The notes beneath the pieces are model-generated. The model worked only from the letters and a program-made list of their open reading frames with translations, searched no databases and had not been told where the DNA came from. A stretch of 60,000 bases of DNA from Hydractinia symbiolongicarpus (Eukaryota > Cnidaria > Hydrozoa > Anthoathecata > Hydractiniidae): assembly GCF_029227915.1 (NCBI RefSeq), contig NC_079875.1:7873001-7933000 (forward strand), in the 5' to 3' direction. Made by a program: the position numbers and the translations under genes. This document shows, piece after piece, positions 25,025-35,479 of this stretch (the stretch's first letter is position 1; every line of letters starts with the position of its first letter).

Positions 25025-27491
25025 GTAAGTCCTGATAATAAGTGACCTTCATTTTAATTTCATATTTTAAGCTTGTAGATATTTTTTCATAGAAAACAAA
25101 AAGCAACACCGAGGTGAAAAGCGTCGTTTTAAAGAAAAGCTGAAAAAGTTAAATTATTTTGATTTTTTGTTAACATACTTCGAAATATGTATATCGCATT
25201 GTAAACAAAATTGTTTTTTTTAAGTAGCTAGCAACTTCGAGGAATATCTAGCTACTAAATGATAAAGATTCTTTGCGGACGGTATCGATGAAATAGTTTT
25301 CCAACGAACTTGACAGATGTTGTATAATTAACACGTAGTGTAGCTATGTCAAGTAGACTTTCTTATTTAAAGGTGTAAAACGAAAGAGCACACCGTTGGT
25401 CAAACACTCTTACACTTTTGAAGGTATGTTCTTTCATATTAAATGCAAATTACCAGTTACAGTGTTTCGTGATAAATATTGAAACAGATTTCGTACAATA
25501 AATAGGATACATTAAGAACTAAAATTTTCGGGGGAAAATGTTTAGGCGGAAAAACTTTCGGACACCACTTGTCATTTCAGCGAAAAAAATTTTCGGACGG
25601 GATTTATAAAGTCAAAAAATGTATGGATAAGTCTTTTGAACCAATTTTACCCAAATTTTAAAAGTAATAATTACGGGATATGACACAAAAAGAAGGAGAA
25701 TATATAGTGTTATATATTCAATCAGGATCTAAAAAGGGTCTTGAGGATCTAACTTTATAGATTCAGCCTCAGCCAAATGTGAAAATAAGGGGAATAAAAG
25801 TTCAAAAACTGCAGTTTTTATTGATTTTCTGATTACCCTATATAAAATTTTTATACAGTGGTCCTTTTTAAGAATAATTAGAAACACTAAAATTTTCGGA
25901 CAAAAACAACTTTCGGCAGACATAAATTTCAGACGTTTCTAAAATATTTAGATTTCCATACAGGTGATTCAGAACCTGTCCAGTATTCCACTTTTACATA
26001 ATTCGTATAAAAACAACGCCAAATATTGCCCGAATGTTCGATTTTCTCCGATTTTCGGTTAAAATTCAAAGAAATTGGGAAATCAAATTAGTCACAAAAA
26101 GTTACCAAATGATAAAATACAGTTGTGTTTTTTTTCAAGTTCTACGGTTAATCCTAACGAATGTTCCCCAATTATGAAAATTTCACAGAGATTTTTAAAT
26201 GTAGTTTTTAGTAATGGTCAGCATCTAAGACTTGAGATGTATCAAAGCTAAACATTTGCCATGCAGGTGCCTAATAGATAAATATGAAAACTCAGTAAAT
26301 ATCATAACAATGGAGCATAGCAAAAACGAGTTTTTAAAACCGGCTTGAAAAGGTTAAAAATCAACCTCGTTTCCAATCCTGTTCTCTTTTTTATATCGGG
26401 ACGGTAAGATAAACAATCGTTCCGATGTTAGAACAGATACAAAATGCCCTCGGGGCACGGGTGGGTACTATTTGCCTGAAATTAAATTACTTTAGTTTTC
26501 ATAGTAAAATCCTGGAAATTTTCCGGCAGTCAAATAGAATAAGTTTAACATATTTTCCGCTTTTACACAATTCGCATGATACAGAGCCATAAATTGCGCA
26601 AAAATCTGATTTTTGTTCCATTCACCGTGTAAAATTCAATTTTACGAAAGAGATAGATGCGCATATTTTGTGTGATTATCCTCACAAATATCGAGGGATA
26701 TAGCATGCTTATTATTTGCAGGCGGGGCATGGCTTTAAATTGGGATTCCCAGGAATAATTCATGCTTATTTTGAGCTAGGAAGACCCAGTTAGAGTCTTC
26801 GCTGTGCTTGACAATTCCTTGGAAATTTCAACGGCCCTCACAGTGTGCCATCCCCCAATTTTTCTAGCCGAGGTTAACCCGGGGCTATTGCCCATATTCA
26901 ATTGCTGCCAAACAAGACTTCTCTAAATGATAGCCCTTGCTAAAATACATTTGTGTTCGAAGTCTTGCGTTCTGAGGATAAGACGCTGGTTCTCTACAAA
27001 GCATTTACAAATCTATGTTTAAACATAAACAAAAAGACCGCACATATTCAAAAAAAACTGTTTGAAAGCAGTGAAATAAACAGCGTAGATTACCTTTTGC
27101 TTAGAGGATAATTATAATTGTAATCTGGACAATTTGGAAAATAAAAACAATTTAGATGACAACGTATGAACAGCTGCAGTTGATTTAACTTTGAACTCTT
27201 TTTCGTTTCGATATGTATGAATTTTCATATATAGAAATATTAAGGAATAATCATATTTACAAAAGTGAACACGTATAAATCTGAAACTAATATTTCGCAA
27301 TAAAACACACAGGGAAGACATATCAGATTGAAACCAAAAAACGTTAAATAGACGAAGCAGGCACTATAGCAAAATCAGTTTCTTAAAATAACAACGTTTT
27401 TAAGGAAACAATTTATATAAATGGCGAGTGACTTGCGATTTTTAATTTTGTTTTGTGTCGGCTAAAATATAACGACCTAATTAGTTTTTAG
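25025..27491 (+). other. Intron of copy D with a dispersed repeat
   Basis: This stretch lies between the GTAAGT donor at 25025 and the TTTTTAG acceptor at 27491. It contains two related blocks, at about 25990-26110 and 26560-26690, sharing words such as CTTTTACA(T/C)AATTCG and TAAAATTCAA. A third similar block lies at about 6110-6190. Around 25520-25920, AAAATTTTCGG words recur. No coding is recognised. Confidence 0.45.
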
Positions 27492-27664
27492 TGATTAGCA
27501 AAATCATTGAAGAAGGTGACATCGAGAAGTTAAAGTCAGTTCTTATTGAAGATCCTCTTAGCGTGAAAAGAAGAAATGATTCTGGGGATACGCCGTTAAT
27601 AACAGCTGTACGGTACAACAAACCACAAATTGTAAAAGTTTTAATTCTTGCTGATCGTGACATA

Positions 27665-27716
27665 GATGCTGTGGATGAATATAAGCAAAAGATGCTGTGG
27701 ATGAATATGAACAAAA
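27665..27716 (+). repeat. 26-bp tandem duplication inside the copy D ankyrin exon
   Basis: Two adjacent 26-base units, each starting GATGCTGTGGATGAATAT, differ at two bases. The length is not a multiple of three, so the duplication shifts the reading frame. Because the copies remain so similar, the event is recent relative to the divergence between family members. Confidence 0.85.
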
Positions 27717-28327
27717 TGCATGGAAAATCATCCTGTAAATTTTCAAAACTATCAGGAAGAAACAGCATTAAATTTTGCATCTCGTGGTGGTAATATCAAA
27801 TGCTTTAATTTACTGGTGTCTGTTCCACATATTGATGTGAATATACAGAACTATTTAAAACAAACACCGTTGCATCTTGCATCACGTCGTGGTTATATCG
27901 AATGTGTTAAGTCACTCCTGTCTGTTCTACATGTTAATATTAATATGCGAGACTGTTGTGGTGAAACTGCTTATGATCTAACTATAAACACCACAATCAA
28001 AGATTTATTGATTGAACAACAATTTATTGATTGGAAACATCTATATAATAATACGCCAGTTCTGTGTGTCTGTGACAGGCAAAGTGGATGTAATTATTTT
28101 CCTTTCATGTTGCCGAAAAAAAATCTTTGATGTTACCAAAAAATATGTCTATTTTGTTAGCGGGTTTAATTTGTTTACGTTACGTGATGAAAACGACTCA
28201 GTTTGGTTTGCTGAAAAAAATTTAACGGCTAACTTTTCAAAAATGGTGTCCCTCGACACCAAAAAAAACACACAAAAAAATTCCCTTCGTCTTGAAAAAA
28301 GTGCAAAGAGTGATTCAGAGAAAGAAA

Positions 28328-28465
28328 ACTCTAAGTAAAGAATTATTTTTCTACTTCTACTTCTTTACCTAGAGTCTTTACTTAAAGTTGAAAGCCACAA
28401 GAAGTTACTTCGGAAGTGAAGAGTGGAGCTAGGAAGTAGTAAGGTAAAGTTAGAAGTAGAAAATG
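28328..28465. repeat. Cluster of inverted repeats inside the Helitron
   Basis: ACTCTAAGTAAAGAA pairs with TTCTTTACCTAGAGT with one mismatch. TTCTACTTCTAC pairs with AGAAGTAGAA further right. The block is a potential multi-stem structure inside the non-coding interior of the element. Confidence 0.5.
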
Positions 28466-30200
28466 CATGCTAGATTTTCAAGTGGATTGGAATTCAGAAA
28501 TAGTAAGAACTTTGATATATTTAGACGTTCCGTTTTTATGTCGCTGAAGCTGCGTGTTACTTTTTTATGTAGTACACTTAAAATTGTCAAGGAGAATCGC
28601 ATTCTCAAAAAAAATCCATTAAAGCTCCAAATTCTTAAAGTTTTTACCGCGTTTTTTAAAAATAAAAAAGCGAGCTGGCTAACAAACTAATTTGCTGGAC
28701 AAACAGAAAACTTTGGTTTGTTTTACATTCTATTGTTTCTCTTTATAATGTCTTTTACTAAGCATGAATAGCTAGCTATAGACCCAGTTAAGTCTCCCCA
28801 GTTTAAGTGTATTTAACTGGGTGTCTTAGCTCCTGTTATCTGATAGCTAATGTTAGCTTTAGGGCTCCCATCCTAAGCTTCTTAGCTAGCTCTAACCTAT
28901 CTCTTCTTTTTTGAAAACGAATTATAATGTAACAAGTTAGCTACAAAATCTTTTAGGATGGTGTTACTCATTGTTATGCCCATAGAGTATAATTTTTTCA
29001 CACTACCTGTGAACTTTACAAAGGGGACCACAATATGACAAGTGGAACGAATTTTATAGAATTTAAAGTGTGTGTAAGTTATTTTTATTGTTTTCGTTTT
29101 TGTTTTTGTTTTGTTTCTGACATCCCGTTAAACTTTTGTCAGCCTACATGTAATATGCCAGTTTTTTTTACAGGGTTTTTTTACATTCGATTGGAAATTT
29201 ACGTTGGTTTATGACTTTGGGTTAAACAAAATTATGGTATGATTAAGTCAGTTTATAATGTTTGTGTTGCAAAATGCTGTTTTTTTAAATTTTGTGTAAA
29301 TTTTTGTGGAAATAAACCACATGCAATATATAATGAAAGAACAAATTTTTGTAGAATCGGACTTCACTGTAAGCTGTTGTATAAGCTGATGTCTTTATAT
29401 TTCGTAATATAAACTATTGTTGGGGAGAACTAACTTTATGTGATGTCATATTTGGTGGAAGAAAATTCCAGGTTTCACGGTTTTGTTTTTCTTGAGAATT
29501 TTACAAAATTTTGTAGGGATATATAAATGTTTGCTGATGATAAAAAATACTTAATGTTCTGACTGAAACTGTTTTTGTCTTTTATATTTTGTAATCTAAC
29601 GGGCGAGGACTGTATACACTGAAATGACTGATTTTTCTAAATTTTGATGTGTTTTATAACCTTTTTGTGGAAGATTAATGGGTATTGGCAATATAAGATA
29701 TGCTGAATGAAATTATTTTTGTTGATTTAGATGTGTTTGTCAAAAACCAATCTAATTTACATTTTGTGTAAACTTTTGTTTACGAACCGTATAAATGTTT
29801 CCAAAATAATGAGTTTTTTTTTTCTAGTTTATTCTTTGCTTATGGATTTTTTGACATTTAGGTTTAAAATTGTTGGTAAAGGGCAGTATGGATTATCATA
29901 CTAAAAAAGAAAAAACTTTGTCTTCTTAAAACTGGTTGATTTTTTACATTTTGTGTAAATTTGTGTGGGAGAGGATGATATGCAACTGAAATGACTGATT
30001 TTTGTAGATTTAAATTTGATGTTTTCTAAACTATGGCTTTTTCATAATTTTGTATAAGCTTTTAAGGGAAAGACAATATTTAAAATGGGTAACTCTTGCA
30101 AGCCAACTTTTTGACATTTCAGAATAAAATACTGAGGGTTTTCAACATAATCACTTATAAGATGTACATATGTGAGACGCGCTATTTCTGACATTGTTAT

Positions 30201-30305
30201 TATCAGTGTTGTAACTGTCAGTGTTGTAACTGTCGGTGTTCTTACTGTCGGTTTTGTGAGTATTGGTGTTGTGAGTGTCGATGTTGTGAGTGTAGTTGTT
30301 TTAAT
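30201..30305. repeat. 15-bp minisatellite
   Basis: About seven head-to-tail units of the form TGTCGGTGTTGTGAG, with one to three changes each, lie inside the 2.5-kb Helitron-type element. The threonine-rich minus-strand reading is a repeat artefact. Confidence 0.75.
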
Positions 30306-30524
30306 TTTCATCAACTAGATTTTGCACCTTCCATGCTGTTCTTTATTATTTTGTGTAAGATTTGTGTGGAGGATTTAATGCGATTTGCCATTTGATATTT
30401 GGTGTAAAATTTTAAGAACATTTTTTTTGTATATGCACTGCTGGCGTTAGCAAAACATCTAAAGCAACCTAATTTTTCATTGGCCTTTTTCCTAAGTGGA
30501 TTTTCCATGGGCCTTATCGACTAG

Positions 30525-31192
30525 TCTATATAATAATACGCCAGTTCCGTCTGTCTGTGACTTTTGCAAAGTTGATATCGTCATATTCCTTTGATGTCGC
30601 CAAAAAATGCATGTCTAATATGTTAAATTTTCCGACGTTACGGCGCGACGTCAATAATACTACCTTAACGTCAAAAAGTTATAATAAATTAATAAAGGCC
30701 AAATAACTTGGAAACAAGGTGGTGTCGTCAATGATTTTTCACCGCGTGGGTAACTTGGAACCACCTGGGACCATTTTAGGTAAGTTTCCCAAACCTAGGT
30801 CCCCGAATCCGTGTCGGAATGGACGGGTTAATGACGTCATCAAAAAACCTTCAAAACCTAATATCTCTTCTACCGTTTTTTTAAAGTACATGATCCTATA
30901 CATTATCTTGATCAGCGTTTCATAATCTATACAATGAAAGCAACGGGTGTACAAATTTTCTAAAAAAAAAATTTGGTTTTGACGCGCTAATGCTGACGTC
31001 AGCAAAATTTTTAAACTGTTAAATCTCATTAACCGTTCATCAACAGCACATGATCATATACATTTTCTTGATCAGCACTTTAAGCTCTCGACAATATACA
31101 AAATTTTAAATTTTTTTTAGTGGATGGGTTGCTGACTTCATCAAAATTTTTATGATTCCTCAGTGGATTTTTCCACGGACCTTATCGGCTAG
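30525..31192 (+). mobile_element. Helitron-type element in head-to-tail tandem
   Basis: It begins TCTATATAATAATACGCCAG immediately after the CTAG of the upstream element. It ends with GTGGATTTTTCCAC and GGCTAG at 31187-31192, followed by T. It contains two internal variants of an ATGATC(C/A)TATACATT plus CTTGATCAGC word (about 30889 and 31047), suggesting an internal duplication. No coding was found. It is the same subfamily as 28040-30524, judged by near-identical 5' ends. Confidence 0.7.
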
Positions 31193-31993
31193 TTTGTAAT
31201 AACTTCTGTAATATATTTTGTTACTTTGCGCACATTTCACCCTAACGAAACCATTCATTGGTTATGACTTTATGAAAGTTGATGGCATATGAATAAGAGA
31301 AGATAAAAACTAGTTTCTAACATTTATAGTGACATTCAATAGTCAGGTGCCACAACATTTTGCCATATATAAGGGACTTCTGACCCATGTTTTGCTAACA
31401 CTGTTTAGTTTTTTTTCCTACATATATTTAAAAATGTGTACAAATAAAATTCGCTTATCCCTTCTAAAACTGACCAATTTTATTGTTGCGAAACTCAATT
31501 GTTTTGTTAGCACATTGCATGAAAGTTGGAATAAAAATCATCGTCGAATACAGAAAGAAAAACAATACATATACATGTACATTTAAAGGGATGAAATGTG
31601 CACCAATTTTTAGGGCCTATTTGAGTATGCTTTAGATGCTATAAGAAAAAAAAACGTAAGAACGGGTGTTTTTCTAGTCTGCTTCCATCCCTTTCCGAAT
31701 AGAGTTCAGATAGCAAAACAATCTTTGATTTACAACAAACAATTAAATAACAAGTCTTTTAAATATAAGTTTTTATGAAAGCAAAGATTTCACTGCCCAT
31801 GTGTTGCAATGAAACTAAAAAAAATTACGGAGTTCAGCTATTAACACGCCTAAAAGTCAAATCGATTACAGCTTCGTTCATAAAAAGATATTAACAAATT
31901 CAAGAAATTCAAGAAATTATGAGGAAAAAAATTTGGTGTTGTGAGCATATCTCCAAGTTAAAAGAAGCTTGGGGATGTGGCTGAAACTTACCT
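31193..31993. other. Gene-free spacer before polymerase relics
   Basis: I see no gene and no terminal inverted repeat that would mark the boundary of the GC-richer region that follows. Confidence 0.45.
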
Positions 31994-33220
31994 ATGTCAC
32001 CAAATTTAATGCTATTGTTAATAGTATTGGTCTTTGAGCCTGACGTGGAAGATCTAGAAGACGCAGAGTGGGTACCCGAGTCTGACGCTCCATACACCAG
32101 GATAAACAAGATCTTCAACAGCAACATAGCTATCGTTTTCCAGGTTAGTAGTGTAGATGATGTGCCATGCTCGCACGAAATAAGAAACATGTGGAGAATT
32201 TATCTCTGCCACAAATCAGATTTGCCATTGATCAAATCCTCCACATGGATGTTAAATGAGGTTTATAAGAGGAGCATAAAGAATGCATAGAGCTACCTGC
32301 CTGAATATCTAGACAGGAAGGCTATCATCAACCCTAGGAATGACGATGAAAAGTGCTTCAAATGGAGCGTTATTGCAGCACTCTGCCATGAGGAGATCGA
32401 TAAAAAGCCGCAAAGGGCAACAAAACTACGAAAGTTTAAAAATCGTTACATCTGGCAAGGAGTCCTTCTAGCCAGTAACAAGATTTCCAGTTTGAGAAGG
32501 ACAACTCAGACATTGCAATGAGCGAAGAGCGAAATATGGCTGAAATATTACAATGGTCAGATGCTCCTCAGGGTGGCATTTGCCATATACCCAGACTTCA
32601 AAAGCCTGCTCATCCCGGTAGAAAATGACAGAGAGATCAGCACGTACCATCTGGTTTGTTCACCTATGGCAAATTTGCTTACGGAGGAGTTTCCGGATCA
32701 GGTAAAAGTGTACCGTGGCAAGGACCTTGTAGAGCGTTGTGTGGGCCATTTAAAAGATATGATGCAGTTGCAAGATACCTTCCTTTAGAAAACAAGGATG
32801 GAGCTGACAGATGGGGAGAAGAGAAAGCACAAGAATGCAACGGTATGACATCTGCATAAAGCCTTTTATTGGCTCTGAAATAATCGCAAGGCCCGTTACC
32901 ACTGCTTTTTATCAAGCTGCAGCGCATAATACTTGAAACCTGAATTAAAAGATCCCAAAGATGGTTCGTCAAACCTAAGTTGATGCGACGCAAGGACGTA
33001 TACCCATACGAATAAATGGATGGATGAGATCGCCTCGAAAAGACGTAGTTGCTTCCAAAAGAATCGTTATGCAGTAAACTGAGTATGAGAGGCATCTCCG
33101 ACGCAGACTACGAGCATGACTAAAAAGTTTAGAAGAGCTACACCAAGAAACGATCGGTGGTTATAATAACACCTACTTAGCGACAGATGTGTTAAATCCT
33201 GCAGATGAAGTCGACAGCAA
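31994..33220 (+). pseudogene. Fragment of Polinton/Maverick-type family B DNA polymerase (decayed)
   Basis: Several short stretches, in changing frames and separated by stops, resemble the N-terminal and exonuclease part of the large family B polymerase of Polinton-like elements. INPRNDDEKCFKWSVIAAL lies near 32330. AFAIYPDFKSLL near 32580 is the Exo I-like strand, with a Pro where the family has Ala. VYRGKDLVERC lies near 32710, a cysteine motif (YDICIKPF) near 32845, and GISDADYEH plus a TYLATDVLNPAD stretch near 33090-33215. The palm-domain catalytic motifs are not seen. At least two in-frame stops and several frameshifts show it is dead. The recognition rests on remembered family features. 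Confidence 0.62.
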
Positions 33221-35479
33221 CAACTCGTACCAATGTTTCTGACGTAGAAACATACGCAGATTCAAAGCCTGTCACAAACCCGCTGGCTTCTAAGTGCAGT
33301 GGTCCAACTGGGGCTTACTTTCGGATATGTCCTAGAAAAGTAGGAGATTTTTTGGATAACAAGATTTACTGCAAAATTAGACATGGGCAATATTATAAAG
33401 GTGACGGGGTTTTTTGCCGCAGGTAGAGAAACTGGTGAGATGGCTGTCAAGAGGTGGAGGTTTACATGCGTGGTTTTGGTCAGTCCTAATACTTCCCAAA
33501 ATTGATAGCCGTAATACAGCAAACAATATAACAAGCAGTACCACATTTGCCATAATTGGCACAGTGAATTTGTGTGCGCCGAAAGGATACTCTGGACTGC
33601 AAAGATGTTGAATATCAAACCGTTTCCTCAGCTAGGAAGAGCTGTAAAAAAAGGAAGCAAGAAGGCTTCCTGGTGCTTGAGTTGTTTCTTCGATGGATAT
33701 GCAGATGGAAAAAGACTGTGGATTATGCAAAAGTGCTCATACAGGTGGTTTGAAGGTCTCTCTTTTTGCGAGAAACTACCGGGCACGACATGTACGCGAA
33801 GAACGTTATTCCGGCTCTTGGCGGCGCAGATTGCATGTGTTTGATGGTTAGCACGCTAGACAAAGTGTTCAGGTCTTCCGTAGATCGTCTGCATTAGAAT
33901 CTTGAGCTAATAGCTTCCAGCGTCGCCAAATAGTTGTGTGGTTTTTGCGAACAAGATTGATACTACAGGGTGGGATAAGAAGGCGTAAAAACACAGCACG
34001 ACGATTGTTAAGCGGCTCTTGCGCAAGTATATATCATGAAAAATGGATTACATTCCCACCAACTGCGTGACCGAGTGGAAGTGTTTACCACAAAAAGCTC
34101 TCAGAGCTAGTGAGGGGGAAGTTTGCGATGGAATAGTCTGGGAATGTTATCCAATTTAGCATGGGGGGGGGGAACGGGCGTCGAGTTGCGACATTTATGG
34201 GGCTGCTGAAAGCGTCACAGTCGTTTGACAAGATAGTGACAGTCTGCATATTGTAAAATGCGCACTGCGAAAGTCAGTGCAGCGAATGCACGCCTGTCAA
34301 CATGAAAATACGCCTTTCGTAAGGCATGATAGAACCGTCAAAAACCTACGGCCGCTTAAGCACATTGGACCAAGGACAGACTAGCAAGAATTGACTGGTT
34401 CTCTGAAGAACGTGAACATCGACGCAGGCGGGCGTATACCTCGCCCAGTTGGGGAAGAGTATGATAAAGTACTTCATTGCTACGTTTGATAAGGGTGCCT
34501 TCGGACTTCTACAGTTTTTCTGAGGAGCAAAAGAACGATTAACCCACGCTAATTGCTGGATTCTTGGCGCTCTTCCAGTTCGTCAAATACGCTTGACAGC
34601 CATGTGATGCAGTATAGGCGGTTCCAAAAGCACATCATTCTGTCATGTAATAAAGGCAAAGCACACAGTATCTGATTAACAAGTGCAGTAGCAAGATCTA
34701 CTACCATCCAGAGCATCTCCAGGCTGGACAAAAGGCCATCAAGTTGCTTACTGCAGAACAAAATTCCAAGTTATTACGAAAGGAACTCACACACTGGTTC
34801 TCGCTTCGGTTACTCTAGCTATGACATATTCGCGGCCCGAGAAATATCGATTACCCTCACTTTAACATAAAAAAGCAGAATGATCTCCACCAATTTGATA
34901 ACCTCTATATGCCACACGACACAGTTGTATGGTAATAAATATATCCTGAAGGGGTGCGATGTGGCGTCAATATACAAGGTTGCAAGGCTTTTAAGGACAA
35001 AAAAAGTGTAGATGTTGTGGAGATGATAAAGGATATCTACAAAATAGGATATCTACGCTATCCCAAGACCTTCAATGTGGTAATGAAGCCAAGTTTAAGT
35101 CGGATGTGGTAAATTAAAAGTACCATCATACCTTTAGCCTTTGAAGAGTCGTTTAACAAGGTCCTCGCGGAGAGACTTTTCAAACCTCAAGATGCGCATA
35201 AACTTGCTTCTAACGAGGATAGTACGATATAGGTGAGGCAGTGTAAAATTCCCAGGAAATCTTCCTTAAAGTGACACCAGACATGTACGGCATTTGGATA
35301 CTGGTTCTATCACGATCATATCAGAGTACCGCACTCTTAGCGTATTATGTATCGTTGTGAGTTTTTTCCGTTGGCTTATAGGTGTCAAGAAGTAGCTCGT
35401 CTTTGGCAAAGTAGGTGGTGATGGTCGCCGAGTCTAGTCTAGTCGCACTCTGGTGTGATGCAGTCATTCCATACATTTA
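33221..35479. other. Unidentified, relatively GC-rich sequence between polymerase relics
   Basis: Base composition resembles that of the flanking polymerase fragments and differs from the AT-rich surroundings, so this is probably part of the same inserted element or elements. Broken readings appear on the plus strand, for example DVVEMIKDIYKIGYLRYPKT near 35010 and EESFNKVLAERLFKPQDAH near 35140. I cannot assign them. No intact gene and no capsid, integrase or ATPase motif was recognised. Confidence 0.4.

Larger units (their letters stand above)
24146..28039 (+). pseudogene. Decayed TRIM-ankyrin copy D
   Basis: A B-box/coiled-coil exon begins near the acceptor TTTTCTCATAG (ending 24145). It reads NREC in one frame, then TCSAKICEK, a TAA near 24310, and a good B-box2 (CTQH, then CIDCDNAFLCVYCIHRDHKNH) with coiled coil in the next open segment. 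The exon's 3' end, including ANPLGEMKI and a GTAAGT donor at 25025, matches copy A, but stops interrupt it. The ankyrin exon starts after TTTTTAG at 27491, in the family phase. A 26-bp tandem duplication at 27665-27716 shifts its frame, one repeat appears deleted, and two good repeats (including TPLHLASRRGYIECVKSLL) follow in another frame. The last codons are replaced by a Helitron at 28040. No RING exon was found upstream. Confidence 0.72.
28040..30524 (+). mobile_element. Helitron-type element, about 2.5 kb, inserted in the copy D ankyrin exon
   Basis: The 5' end, TCTATATAATAATACGCCAG, follows an A at 28039. The 3' end has GTGGATTTTCCATGG and then CTAG at 30521-30524, directly abutting a second element. 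The interior is AT-rich with no helicase or Rep coding. It contains degenerate repeats in which TTTTGTGTAAA and AAATGACTGATTTTT words recur a few hundred bases apart (for example 29290, 29625, 29757, 29945, 29990, 30345), plus a 15-bp minisatellite. The insertion lies near the end of the ankyrin exon, so the reading frame runs into Helitron sequence and stops at 28130. It is possible that the stretch is really two truncated elements. Confidence 0.6.
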
